Of a stretch of DNA of 64,000 bases, positions 18,067 through 26,274 are shown piece by piece. The position numbers and the translations under genes are program-made. The notes below the pieces were generated by a model, which was not told the DNA's origin, did no database searches, and saw only the letters and a program-made list of their open reading frames with translations. The number at the start of each line of letters is the position of its first letter. Position 1 is the first letter of the stretch. The stretch spans positions 717,629-781,628 of the forward strand of contig JAZKBK010000001.1 in NCBI GenBank assembly GCA_040388625.1, in the 5' to 3' direction. The DNA is from Gemmatimonadota bacterium. GTDB lineage: Bacteria; Gemmatimonadota; Gemmatimonadetes; Gemmatimonadales; Gemmatimonadaceae.

Positions 18067-18431
18067 TGGAGGCGCGGGGATTCGAACCCCGGTCCGAAGC
18101 AAGATTCACCACAGCATCTACGTGCGTAGCCTTCGCTTTTTTGTCTCTCCAATCGCGACCCGGAAGGCGGGGCTACGACTGGACAAGGTTCCTGTTATTT
18201 CGTGATTAAGGGGAAACCGCCCCTAGCCACTATCCCGAATTTGCAATACCTGGTCGGCGCGTCAGGAGCGCTCCGATTCAGGCAGGTGCAGTAACCGCTT
18301 TACAGCAGGTTACGCAGCCAGGGCCAAGTTGTCGTTGGCAGTTGTGAAGATTCCCAGATTTTTTTACGAGGTTCCAGGAACCTCGGCACGCGGCCACAGC
18401 TTCACTAACCCCGTCGAAGCCGGTCGCCCCC
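18067..18431 (-). ncRNA. ssrA: tmRNA (transfer-messenger RNA)
   Basis: tmRNA rescues stalled ribosomes and tags the nascent chain for proteolysis. The 5' end GGGGGCG (18431-18425) pairs over seven bases (one G-U) with CGCCTCC at the 3' end (18074-18068), followed by a discriminator A at 18067. The T-arm with TTCGAAT and the GGCTTCGACGGGG 5' segment are characteristic. CCA is not encoded and must be added. The tag frame reads GCC...TAA at 18339-18310 and encodes ANDNLALAA, ending in the usual LAA degron. Transcribed minus, convergent with the flippase-like gene. Confidence 0.96.
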
Positions 18432-18438
18432 TTCACTT

Positions 18439-18444
18439 AAGATA
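18439..18444 (-). promoter_or_regulatory. Candidate -10 box of ssrA
   Basis: TATCTT on the minus strand lies 7 bases before the mature tmRNA 5' end, the spacing expected for direct initiation at the mature end. No convincing -35 box is seen 16-18 bases upstream. RNase P processing from an upstream start is an alternative. Confidence 0.4.
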
Positions 18445-18490
18445 ACACCGTAAGCACGCGCAGGTTCCCGTCGCGCGGTCAGCCGAGCCC

Positions 18491-18518
18491 GCGTATGGGC
18501 GGGCCCCCGTGCCCGCCC
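18491..18518 (+). repeat. GC-rich palindromic dispersed repeat, copy 1
   Basis: Hairpin-forming unit: GGGCGGGC (18497-18504), 6-base loop, GCCCGCCC (18511-18518), preceded by GCGTAT. It resembles copies at 18640-18667 (opposite orientation) and 21784-21810. It lies in the interval between ssrA and the diguanylate cyclase gene. Confidence 0.7.
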
Positions 18519-18639
18519 CCGTGACGTCATTTAGCCACTGCCCGTCACGCGGCCGTGTCGCGCCGTGCCCGCATGTCGTACGACCACGGCCCCTGACGTT
18601 TTGGGCGATCGATGCACACACACACCCCGGCATCAGAGC

Positions 18640-18667
18640 GGGCGGGCACGGAGGCCCGCCCCTACGG
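18640..18667 (-). repeat. GC-rich palindromic dispersed repeat, copy 2 (inverted)
   Basis: GGGCGGGC (18640-18647) and GCCCGCCC (18654-18661), followed by CTACGG. Read on the minus strand it begins CCGTAGGGGCGGGCC, matching copy 3 at 21784. With copy 1 it forms an inverted pair about 120 bases apart. The rest of 18432-18715 shows a short CA run (18616-18624) and no convincing gene. Confidence 0.7.
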
Positions 18668-18715
18668 CCTCGAAACGACTTTAAATGACGGTGCCTAAAC
18701 CGTCACCCCAACGGA

Positions 18716-20221
18716 CTATAACCCACCCGCAACAACCCTATCCCGACCTTCGCGCTTGGCCACGTACAATGCCCGGTCCGCCGCCGAAAACAACTCATCG
18801 CGGTCCCGCGCCCCTTCGGGATACGTCGCGAGGCCGAGCGAAATTGTCACGCGAATGTCCCTGCCGCCGATCACGAACGGCCTTCCACCGACCGCAGTCC
18901 TCAGGCGCTCGGCAAGCTGGCATCCGCCAGAAAGATCAGTCTGCGGCAGCAGCAGTGCCATCTCCTCACCGCCGTATCTGGCGCAGAGATCGACGTTGCG
19001 GACCTCGGCCTGCAATGCTGCAGCGACGCGCTTGAGCACCTCGTCGCCTACCTGGTGCCCGTAGGTGTCGTTGACGTGCTTGAACCGGTCGATATCGACC
19101 ACCACGAGCGTGCACGACCCGCCAAAGCGGTTGGTCTCCATGACGATGCGCGTCAGCCGTTCCTCGAACTGCTGCCGGTTCGCCAACCCGGTCAGGGCAT
19201 CCGTCCGCGCGCGTCTGTTGATCTCCTCGATCTCCCAGACGGTTTCGAGCGCATGCGCCGCCATGACGCCGAGCAGGCGCAGGTTCTTGGCGTCGGTCGG
19301 GCTGATCGTGATGGGCAGCTCGTTTTCCATCACGAGCGCGCCGATGACTCCGTCGCCACCACGTAGCGGGACTATCGCCAGCGCACCGAGCGGGTGCTGC
19401 TCCTCCTCGCCGCCGAAGACTACGAAACCACGGCCGCGGTCCGTCGCGTCCTCGATCAACACGGGGTAATCGCCAATGCACGCCGCGCCAACCTGGCTCT
19501 CAGGGGTGACGACAGACCCCGCCACTACGGGATGCCCGCGAATCGAATATGCGACCTCACCCGCCGGCCGCGAAGGGTTCCAGCGCACCAGCGCTACCCG
19601 TCGCGTCCCCATCATGTGCGATGCCGCAGTGCAGAGCGATGCGCCCAGATCCCCGATGGTCCTGTGGTCCTGAAGCTGTGTCGCCGTAAGCAGAAGAAGA
19701 TCTGCGTGTCGTTCCGACTGCGTCACCGCGGCCTGCGCGTCGAGCAGCGAGCGAAGCGTCGACAACCTGCGGCCAAGCCGAGGGAGCCACGTGCGGAGCT
19801 GCTCCCGCGGAAGCTTGAGCGCGCCACGTTCTCCGGCAGCGACCGCCAGCACATGGCGCGCTCCCGTCGTCGATGGAATCGGCGTGGCGACAAATGCGAC
19901 GCGCTCCCCATCCGTGGAAATCTCGCCGACGTTCTGATTCGCGGCCCACGCGATCAACCCCTTCGCGCGCGGGTCGAGCTGCGGCTCCTGCCCGTCGGCG
20001 CTCACGAACTCCATCAAACGCGGCGCAGCCGCCGGATCAGCTGCATCCCACACTGACGCATGTATTCCACCAAACAGCTCGCGAACATCCGCAAGGACGT
20101 CCGTGATGGGCGTGTGCTCTACCGATGGCGCCGAATCGGTACTACGCAGCCTCGGCGATCGCGTCGCTCGTTGTATCAGCGGTTCTCCCGACCAGGTCGT
20201 CGTCACCATTTCGCGCACCAT
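18716..20221 (-). CDS. GAF-GGDEF diguanylate cyclase
   Basis: A predicted cytoplasmic c-di-GMP synthase of up to 501 residues. No transmembrane helices. Two sensor-like stretches precede the catalytic domain: one about 40-150 and a GAF-like region about 175-330, then a short helix linker. The GGDEF domain begins at TDALTGLANRQQFEERL. The active-site motif is GGEEM (417-421), an accepted GG(D/E)EF variant with Met in the last position. An inhibitory I-site RNVD lies at 408-411, five residues upstream. The start is uncertain: the first ATGs (codons 1 and 5) overlap the dusB 3' end by 68-80 bases, and V34 is GTA, not a start codon. Confidence 0.88.
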   Translation of the reverse strand: MVREMVTTTWSGEPLIQRATRSPRLRSTDSAPSVEHTPITDVLADVRELFGGIHASVWDAADPAAAPRLMEFVSADGQEPQLDPRAKGLIAWAANQNVGEISTDGERVAFVATPIPSTTGARHVLAVAAGERGALKLPREQLRTWLPRLGRRLSTLRSLLDAQAAVTQSERHADLLLLTATQLQDHRTIGDLGASLCTAASHMMGTRRVALVRWNPSRPAGEVAYSIRGHPVVAGSVVTPESQVGAACIGDYPVLIEDATDRGRGFVVFGGEEEQHPLGALAIVPLRGGDGVIGALVMENELPITISPTDAKNLRLLGVMAAHALETVWEIEEINRRARTDALTGLANRQQFEERLTRIVMETNRFGGSCTLVVVDIDRFKHVNDTYGHQVGDEVLKRVAAALQAEVRNVDLCARYGGEEMALLLPQTDLSGGCQLAERLRTAVGGRPFVIGGRDIRVTISLGLATYPEGARDRDELFSAADRALYVAKREGRDRVVAGGL

Positions 20222-21197
20222 AAGGGTGGGACAGGTAGTCGTCGAAGATTGCTTCGACCTCAGTGATGGATCGAACGGCGTACAACTTCTTGCGCAGCTC
20301 AGCCGATCCCGGCAACCCCTTCACATACCAGCCAAGGTGCTTCCGAAACTCAACGGCGGCGCCACGGGGATCGAGCTCGAACTCGTCAGCCATGTGCGCG
20401 TGCTCGAGCGCGATCGCGAGACGCTCGCGGATCGGGGGCGCCGGCCGCTTCTCGCGTCCCTCGAGCAGGTCACGCGTCTGATCGAAGATCCACGGCTGGC
20501 CGAAGGATCCGCGCGCAATCATGATTCCGGTGCAACCGGTCTGGCGATGCATCTCGATCGCGTCTTCGGCGGACTTGATGTCGCCGTTGCCGAGCACCGG
20601 AATGTCCAGCGCATCCACAACCGCCGCGATCTCATCCCAGCGTGCAGCGCCACTGTACATCTGTGCGCGTGTGCGAGGGTGCAGAGTGAGCACCGTCGCA
20701 CCGGCATCCTGACACCGTAGCGCGATCTCCACCGGGTTCCGCATTTCCTCGCTCCAGCCACTGCGAATCTTGACCGTGACAGGCAACGGCGTGGCTGCCG
20801 CAACAGCCTTGATCACGGACTCGACGAGTCCGAGGTCCTTGAGACAGCCGGATCCGCCATTCCGCTTCACGACCTTCTTGACGGGACAGCCGAAGTTGAT
20901 ATCGATGAACTCGGGCTGAAAGACATCGGATACCAGTCGCGCAGCGTCGCCCATTGCTGCGGGTTCGGCGCCGAAAATCTGCACACCGATGGGACGCTCG
21001 TCGGCACCGAAGCGAAGTTTCGCGAGCGTGGCCTCATTCTCCCGCCGTATTGCTTCGGCCGAAAGAAATTCAGTTACGACTACGTCGGCGCCGAACCGGT
21101 GACAGATGCGCCGGAACGGGGATTCCGACACTCCCGCCATCGGCGCCAGATACAGTGGCGTCGCTGCAGCGATTGGGAATGGGAATGTCCTGGCCAT
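20142..21197 (-). CDS. dusB: tRNA-dihydrouridine synthase (DusB/NifR3 type)
   Basis: FMN-dependent reduction of uridine to dihydrouridine in tRNA. The 351-residue product has LAPMAGVSESPFRRI, FIDINFGCPVKKVVK with the catalytic Cys104, and the GNGDI and ARGSFGQPW barrel motifs. The frame is open from 21233, but the ATG at 21197 matches the family start and lies 7 bases after a TAGCTT -10 box. Its 3' end overlaps the start of the downstream diguanylate cyclase gene on the same strand by about 70-80 bases. Confidence 0.93.
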   Translation of the reverse strand: MARTFPFPIAAATPLYLAPMAGVSESPFRRICHRFGADVVVTEFLSAEAIRRENEATLAKLRFGADERPIGVQIFGAEPAAMGDAARLVSDVFQPEFIDINFGCPVKKVVKRNGGSGCLKDLGLVESVIKAVAAATPLPVTVKIRSGWSEEMRNPVEIALRCQDAGATVLTLHPRTRAQMYSGAARWDEIAAVVDALDIPVLGNGDIKSAEDAIEMHRQTGCTGIMIARGSFGQPWIFDQTRDLLEGREKRPAPPIRERLAIALEHAHMADEFELDPRGAAVEFRKHLGWYVKGLPGSAELRKKLYAVRSITEVEAIFDDYLSHPYGARNGDDDLVGRTADTTSDAIAEAA

Positions 21198-21204
21198 GAC
21201 TCTG

Positions 21205-21233
21205 AAGCTAATGTTCGCCCCGAGGGTGGGCAA
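21205..21233 (-). promoter_or_regulatory. Promoter of dusB, predicting a leaderless mRNA
   Basis: On the minus strand TTGCCC (21233-21228), 17 bases, TAGCTT (21210-21205), then 7 bases to the ATG at 21197. The spacing would start transcription at the start codon. It lies back to back with the ptsN-like gene promoter; the two -35 boxes are 9 bases apart. Confidence 0.55.
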
Positions 21234-21242
21234 CGCGCGTAT

Positions 21243-21271
21243 TTGACATGACTGTGGGCCGAAAGTACCTT
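21243..21271 (+). promoter_or_regulatory. Promoter of the ptsN-like gene
   Basis: TTGACA (21243-21248), 17 bases, TACCTT (21266-21271), giving an untranslated leader of about 44 bases before the ATG at 21322. Both boxes have sigma-70-type form; the -10 box keeps the TA and final T. Confidence 0.55.
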
Positions 21272-21321
21272 GGACGGTTCACCTCGAACTGCCCGCTTCG
21301 CCCGCACCCGCAACAAACGCA

Positions 21322-21774
21322 ATGGAACTACGCGAGTTCTTCTCCGAAGATGCGATTTCGCTCGACCTCAAGGCCGACAACAAGGACGACATCCTTCGCG
21401 AGCTTATTTCGCTCCTGAAGTTGGACGAAAAGTCCGAAGGGATGCTGTTCAAGATGTTGAAGCGCCGTGAGAACCTCGGCTCGACCGGTATCGGTCGCGG
21501 GATTGCAATCCCGCATTGCCGCTCACTGGTCGTCAACAAGCTGAGGGTCGCCTTCGGTCGCAAACCGAACGGCGTCGACTTCAAGGCGATCGATGAGAAG
21601 CCTGTCTATTTCTTCTTTCTGATCGTCGCGCCGCCGCTGGAGGTCTCCAACCAGTACCTGCCAGTACTCGGTAAGATCGCCCAGTTCAGCAAGGAATCCG
21701 ACGTGCCCGGCCGCCTGCTGGAGCTCACCGAGCCCGCCCAGTTCATGGCGTTGTTGAAGGAAAAAGGGGTGTAA
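21322..21774 (+). CDS. PTS EIIA-type protein, PtsN-like
   Basis: A 150-residue PTS EIIA domain of the fructose/nitrogen-regulatory group. The phosphorylatable histidine is His65 in GIGRGIAIPHCR, the family signature. LREFFSEDAI at the start and YLPVLGKIAQF in the second half also fit. No EIIB, EIIC, HPr or EI gene is nearby, which suggests a regulatory role like PtsN rather than sugar transport. No clear Shine-Dalgarno sequence precedes the ATG. It is divergent from dusB and convergent with the LLM oxidoreductase gene. Confidence 0.85.
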   Translation: MELREFFSEDAISLDLKADNKDDILRELISLLKLDEKSEGMLFKMLKRRENLGSTGIGRGIAIPHCRSLVVNKLRVAFGRKPNGVDFKAIDEKPVYFFFLIVAPPLEVSNQYLPVLGKIAQFSKESDVPGRLLELTEPAQFMALLKEKGV

Positions 21775-21783
21775 CGTGGCACC

Positions 21784-21810
21784 CGTAGGGGCGGGCCCCC
21801 GCGCCCGCCT
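21784..21810 (+). repeat. GC-rich palindromic dispersed repeat, copy 3
   Basis: CGTAGGGGCGGGC, a short loop, then GCCCGCCT, closely matching the minus-strand reading of copy 2. It starts 10 bases after the ptsN-like stop and may act as a terminator hairpin or be a REP-like element. Confidence 0.65.
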
Positions 21811-21820
21811 CTCCTAACGA

Positions 21821-21879
21821 GATATCGAACGCGGTTTCGCCCCCCCCCCGTGCCGGCCCCTCTTAGAGCGATATCGAAC
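21821..21879. repeat. Two direct GATATCGAAC repeats flanking a poly-C tract
   Basis: The 10-base sequence GATATCGAAC occurs at 21821-21830 and 21870-21879, a 49-base period. Between them is a run of ten C (21840-21849) followed by CGTGCCGGCCCCTC, a degraded relative of the palindromic unit just upstream. It lies between convergent genes, with no ORF. Confidence 0.6.
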
Positions 21880-21908
21880 TACGCGCCGTTAACGCGCCGG
21901 AACGTCCG

Positions 21909-22931
21909 TCAGCGCCACCCAAGTGCCGGCGCGACATGCGTAAGGATCGCCTCGATGACGTGCGCGTTGTAGTCCACGCCAAGCTGATTGGGTACAGTCA
22001 GGAGTAGCGTGTCCGCCGCCGCGATCCCCTCGTCGTTCCTGAGTTGCTCCACGAGTGCATCCGGCTCCGCAGCATAGCTCCGACCAAAGATCGCGCGCGT
22101 TTTCTCGTCGATGTACCCGATCTGATCCGCGTCCGCGCCCTGGCGCCCGAAGTTGGCCCGATCTCGATCGGTGACGAGCGCAAAAATGCTGCGGCTCACC
22201 GAAACGCGCGGTTCGCGCGCATGCCCAGCTTCTTTCCACGCACCACGAAATGCCCGGATCTGCGCCGCCTGCTGCACATGGAACGGCTCTCCAGTCTCAT
22301 CGTCCTTGAGAGTGGAGCTCTGCAGGTTCATGCCGAGCTTTGCCGCCCAGACCGCAGTGGCGTTCGATCCCGCACCCCACCAGATCCGCTCGCGCAGACC
22401 ATCCGAATGCGGCTCGATGCGCAGCAGGCCCGGCGGATTTGCGAACATCGGCCTCGGACTCGGCTGCGCGAATCCGTCGCCACGCAACAGGCCGAGGAAA
22501 ACCTCCGCGTGACCGCGCCCCATGTCGGCATCGGTCTGACCGTCGGCCGGGCTGTAGCCGAAATATCGCCAGCCATCGATCACCTGCTCGGGCGAGCCGC
22601 GGCTGATCCCAAGTTGCAGCCGGCCGCCGGCAATGATATCGGCCGCTCCCGAATCCTCCACCATGTAGTACGGGTTCTCGTACCGCATGTCGATGACAGC
22701 AGTGCCGATCTCGATGCGACTCGTCCGCGCACCGACCGCGGCAAGAAGCGGAAATGGCGACGCGAGTTGCCGGGCGAAATGGTGAACGCGAAAATATGCG
22801 CCGTCCGCACCCAGCGACTCGGCAGCAACAGCGAGATCGATGGACTGCAGCAGCGCGTCGGCTGCAGATCGTGTTTGCGACTGTGACGACGGCGTCCAGT
22901 GCCCGAACGACAGAAAGCCGATCTTTTTCAT
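21909..22931 (-). CDS. LLM-class flavin-dependent oxidoreductase
   Basis: Bacterial luciferase-like monooxygenase family protein of 340 residues. Typical features: MKKIGFLSFGHW strand at the N-terminus, AESLGADGAYFRVHHFA, IEIGTAVIDMRYENP, GGRLQLGISRGSPEQV and IWWGAGSNATAVWAAKLGM. These enzymes use FMNH2 or F420H2; the cofactor and substrate cannot be told. The substrate-binding insert contains the TGEPFHVQQ segment. It lies 28 bases downstream of guaA on the same strand but has no functional link to it that I can see. Start: ATG at 22931, weak ribosome-binding site. Confidence 0.85.
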   Translation of the reverse strand: MKKIGFLSFGHWTPSSQSQTRSAADALLQSIDLAVAAESLGADGAYFRVHHFARQLASPFPLLAAVGARTSRIEIGTAVIDMRYENPYYMVEDSGAADIIAGGRLQLGISRGSPEQVIDGWRYFGYSPADGQTDADMGRGHAEVFLGLLRGDGFAQPSPRPMFANPPGLLRIEPHSDGLRERIWWGAGSNATAVWAAKLGMNLQSSTLKDDETGEPFHVQQAAQIRAFRGAWKEAGHAREPRVSVSRSIFALVTDRDRANFGRQGADADQIGYIDEKTRAIFGRSYAAEPDALVEQLRNDEGIAAADTLLLTVPNQLGVDYNAHVIEAILTHVAPALGWR

Positions 22932-22959
22932 TGCACGAGATGCTGACCGTGAGTCTCGC

Positions 22960-24507
22960 TCATTCCCACTCGATGGTCGCCGGCGGCTTCGAGCTCACAT
23001 CGTAAGCAACCCGGTTCACCCCATCGACCTCGTTCATGATGCGGTTCGATATCCGCCCCAGCACATCGTAGGGAAAGTGATACCAGTCAGCGGTCATACC
23101 ATCGGTGCTGGTGACAGCGCGCAACGCGAGCACGTTTTCATACGTCCGCTCGTCGCCCATCACTCCAACACTGCGGATCGGCAACAGCACCGCGAACGCC
23201 TGCCAGATCGTATCGTACAATCCCGCTGAGCGAATCTCTTCCAGATAGATCGCATCGGCGCGGCGCAACACTTCGAGCTTCGCCGGTGTGACGTCGCCGA
23301 GCACGCGTATCGCGAGGCCCGGTCCCGGAAATGGGTGTCGGCCAACCATCTCCTCAGGCAGACCCAGCTCGCGTCCGACGTTCCGCACCTCGTCCTTGAA
23401 CAACTCACGCAGCGGCTCGATCAGGGCGAACTTCATGTCGCTCTTGAGTCCCCCGACGTTGTGATGGGTCTTGATCGTCACCGACGCGCCGCCGGTCGGT
23501 GAGAACGACTCGATCACGTCCGGATACAACGTGCCCTGCACCAGAAAACGAACGTTGTCGCCTACTTTCGCTGCTGTGGCTTCGAATACGTCGATGAACG
23601 TGTGTCCGATGATCTTCCGCTTCTTCTCCGGATCTTCGACGCCTTCAAGTGCGCCAAGAAACTCTGCACTCGCGTCCACGGTGATCAGATTGACACCCAT
23701 GTGAGCGCGAAACGTGCGCTCGACCTGCTCGCGCTCGTGCATTCGAAGCAGACCGGTATCCACGAAGATACACGTAAGCTGATCTCCAACTGCACGGTGT
23801 ACCAGCGCCGCCGCAACCGACGAATCGACGCCGCCCGAAAGTCCGCAGATCACGCGCGCGTCGCCAACGAGCGCGCGAATACGTACGACCTCACGCTCGA
23901 CGAAGGAACCCGGCGTCCACGTGGGATGCAAACCGCAGATACGGAACAGAAAGTTCTCGATCAGCTCTCGGCCGCGCGGCGTGTGCGCGACTTCTGGATG
24001 GAACTGCACGCCGAATATCGGACGTGTCTCATGGCGGAACGCCGTAACGGGGTTGGCCCCGCTCCGCGCTGTTACTGTAAAACCAGGAGGTGGCGATTCC
24101 ACATGGTCGCCGTGACTCATCCACGCTTCGAGGCATTCCCCGCCGTCGAAACCCGCGAAGAGCGCATCCGGCTCGGTGACGCAGACCTGGGCGCGACCAT
24201 ACTCCCGCTTTCCCGCGCGCAGGACCGTCGCACCCGAGAGCTGTGCGATCAGTTGCATTCCGTAACAGATGCCCAGTACCGGTGCCACGCCGAGCAACGC
24301 CGGATCCGCCATCGGAGCGGATTCGTCGTATACCGAATTGGGGCCACCGCTGAAGATGATGCCGGAAGGATTCCACTCGCGCACCCACTCGAGCGTTCGC
24401 GTGGGAGGATGGATCTCACAATACACCCGTGCTTCGCGCACGCGCCGCGCTATCAGCTGCGTGTACTGCGCCCCAAAATCAAGAATCAGAATTCTTTCCG
24501 GATTCAT
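22960..24507 (-). CDS. guaA: GMP synthase (glutamine-hydrolysing) GuaA
   Basis: Converts XMP to GMP. The 515-residue protein has an N-terminal class I amidotransferase (LGICYGMQ with Cys81; His170 and Glu172 in VQFHPE) and an ATP-pyrophosphatase domain with the PPi loop LSGGVDSS (223-230). It ends with the conserved TIEWE. The frame continues upstream to 24600, but the ATG at 24507 begins [15 protein letters not shown], the family start. It follows the phosphoesterase gene by 7 bases. Confidence 0.95.
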   Translation of the reverse strand: MNPERILILDFGAQYTQLIARRVREARVYCEIHPPTRTLEWVREWNPSGIIFSGGPNSVYDESAPMADPALLGVAPVLGICYGMQLIAQLSGATVLRAGKREYGRAQVCVTEPDALFAGFDGGECLEAWMSHGDHVESPPPGFTVTARSGANPVTAFRHETRPIFGVQFHPEVAHTPRGRELIENFLFRICGLHPTWTPGSFVEREVVRIRALVGDARVICGLSGGVDSSVAAALVHRAVGDQLTCIFVDTGLLRMHEREQVERTFRAHMGVNLITVDASAEFLGALEGVEDPEKKRKIIGHTFIDVFEATAAKVGDNVRFLVQGTLYPDVIESFSPTGGASVTIKTHHNVGGLKSDMKFALIEPLRELFKDEVRNVGRELGLPEEMVGRHPFPGPGLAIRVLGDVTPAKLEVLRRADAIYLEEIRSAGLYDTIWQAFAVLLPIRSVGVMGDERTYENVLALRAVTSTDGMTADWYHFPYDVLGRISNRIMNEVDGVNRVAYDVSSKPPATIEWE

Positions 24508-24514
24508 CCAGCTC

Positions 24515-25003
24515 TCAGAGTTTGATGATTTCCACTTCGCGCGTATCCAGATCGACGAGCGCAGCTGTGCACGACCCGTACAACCAGCCGCATGCCTCAC
24601 CGGGATTCAGGATCAGCGTGTCTCCCCTGCTCTTCATCTCGACCTGATGCGAGCTGCCATGGAACACGAAGTGGTGCTTGTCCAGCGAACGTTGATGCAC
24701 CTCACCAATGTCGTGAACGATGAGGATCTGCTTGCCCGACACTTCGAAGCTGTGCGGAGACTCGTACAGCTCGGTCCCCACTCCTTGCGCAGCAACCGCT
24801 GCCAGGCCCTCGGGATCTCCATCGTTTCGACCAAAGACGCCAAGCATCGGGATGTTGGCGTCATTCACGGGCGTCAGCGAAAAGGGTGAACAGTGATCCC
24901 CAGCGTGCATAAGCAGGCTTGCACCACCGGCGATCATACGGGCGACGAGCTCCGCAATCGCGGGAACCCTGTCGTGCGTATCAGCCATGATTCCGACTCG
25001 CAT
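24515..25003 (-). CDS. YfcE/MJ0936-type metallophosphoesterase
   Basis: A 162-residue calcineurin-like phosphoesterase. Metal-binding motifs visible: ADTH (Asp8, His10), AGDH (Asp36), GRND (Asn60, Asp61) and VHD (His97). The last motif, normally GHTH, reads GSSH (116-119), so one histidine is replaced. Family members hydrolyse phosphodiesters; the natural substrate is not evident. The start ATG overlaps the lysA stop by one base, so it is likely in a lysA operon. Confidence 0.82.
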   Translation of the reverse strand: MRVGIMADTHDRVPAIAELVARMIAGGASLLMHAGDHCSPFSLTPVNDANIPMLGVFGRNDGDPEGLAAVAAQGVGTELYESPHSFEVSGKQILIVHDIGEVHQRSLDKHHFVFHGSSHQVEMKSRGDTLILNPGEACGWLYGSCTAALVDLDTREVEIIKL

Positions 25004-26274
25004 CAGTCCTCGATCCAGTCAGGCGCGAATGTCTCGCGGCGCGTAAGATCAGCGTCGGACTCTCGCTCGGTGATTACTGCAAATCGACTCCCATCCACAA
25101 GTACTTCGGCTGGCCGCGGGCGCGAATTGTAGTTCGACGCCATCGAGTAGCCGTACGCACCGGTCGCGCGCAAGACGAGCAGCTCTCCCGGCGCGACATC
25201 AGCAATGAGCCGATTGTTCGCGAAGAAATCACCACTCTCACAAACCGGACCGACGATATTCGCGCGCAGAGTCGGCTCGGCGTCACTCGACGCAGAATCG
25301 ATCGCGTGATGCGACGCGTACAGCGACGGGCGAATGAAATCGTTCATCCCCGCGTCGGTGATGACGATCTCCTTTCCGCCGCTATGCTTGCGGTACAGCA
25401 CCCGCGTCACCAGCACGCCCGACTCGGCCACCAGGAACCGGCCCGGCTCGATGAGTATCTCCACACCTGGCTCTGCGGCGGCGATCCGCAGCGCATCGGC
25501 GTACGCCCCGAGATCGAGTGATGAGCCGTCGTCGTCCGTCACTCCGAGGCCGCCGCCCAGGTCCAACGTCGTGAGCTGCGCGAGATTCTCGCCTTCGATA
25601 TCGCGCTTCAGCTGCACGAGCGCCTTCGCTGCCAGTGCATACGGCGTTGCGTCACCGATCTGCGAGCCGAGGTGGGAGGCCAGGCCGATCAGCTTCACGT
25701 TTGTCATGTACGACATCGCACGTGCGACAGCGATGACCCGATCAAGCGGAATTCCGAATTTCATCCCGCGCTCGCCGGTGCGCGTGTACGGATGCGGCGT
25801 GTCCACGGCAACGTCGGGATTTACACGCAGAACTACCGGGGCGACGACGCCGATCCGGTGCGAAACGTCCTGCAGCACCGCGAGCTCGCCTTCGGATTCG
25901 ACGTTTATGCTGCGCACGCCGGCGCGCACTGCGCGCTCCAATTCCGCGGGGGTCTTGCCGACGCCGCTGAATACGATGTCCGAGCCCGCGAATCCCGCCT
26001 CGAGCGCGCGGTGCAGCTCGCCGCCGCTTACGATGTCGACGCCGGCGCCAAGTGATCTCAGCAGCGCCAGAATCGCCAGACTGGAATTGGCCTTCACGCT
26101 ATAGTGTACGTGGACGGGCAGTCCTTCAACCGCGACCGCAAGTCGCTGGTACTGGTTGCGAATCGTGTTTGCGCTGTACACGTAGACCGGAGTGCCAACC
26201 CGATCCGCTATCGTGTCCAGCGCAACGCCATCGCAGAACAGCGCACCATCGCGCCGTGTGTAACCGGCGGGCAT
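25003..26274 (-). CDS. lysA: Diaminopimelate decarboxylase LysA
   Basis: PLP-dependent last step of lysine synthesis, meso-diaminopimelate to L-lysine. The 423-residue protein has the PLP lysine at residue 61 in HYSVKANSSLAIL, the GGGLGV phosphate loop, EPGRFLVAESG, and GPVCESGDFF with the catalytic Cys from the partner subunit. The frame is open to 26376, but the ATG at 26274 overlaps the proS TGA by one base and starts at the family N-terminus. Lies downstream of proS. Confidence 0.93.
   Translation of the reverse strand: MPAGYTRRDGALFCDGVALDTIADRVGTPVYVYSANTIRNQYQRLAVAVEGLPVHVHYSVKANSSLAILALLRSLGAGVDIVSGGELHRALEAGFAGSDIVFSGVGKTPAELERAVRAGVRSINVESEGELAVLQDVSHRIGVVAPVVLRVNPDVAVDTPHPYTRTGERGMKFGIPLDRVIAVARAMSYMTNVKLIGLASHLGSQIGDATPYALAAKALVQLKRDIEGENLAQLTTLDLGGGLGVTDDDGSSLDLGAYADALRIAAAEPGVEILIEPGRFLVAESGVLVTRVLYRKHSGGKEIVITDAGMNDFIRPSLYASHHAIDSASSDAEPTLRANIVGPVCESGDFFANNRLIADVAPGELLVLRATGAYGYSMASNYNSRPRPAEVLVDGSRFAVITERESDADLTRRETFAPDWIED

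Noticed and set aside
18067..18090. TTCGAA-type T-loop as a stand-alone tRNA
   Set aside because: It belongs to the tmRNA tRNA-like domain; no anticodon arm is nearby.
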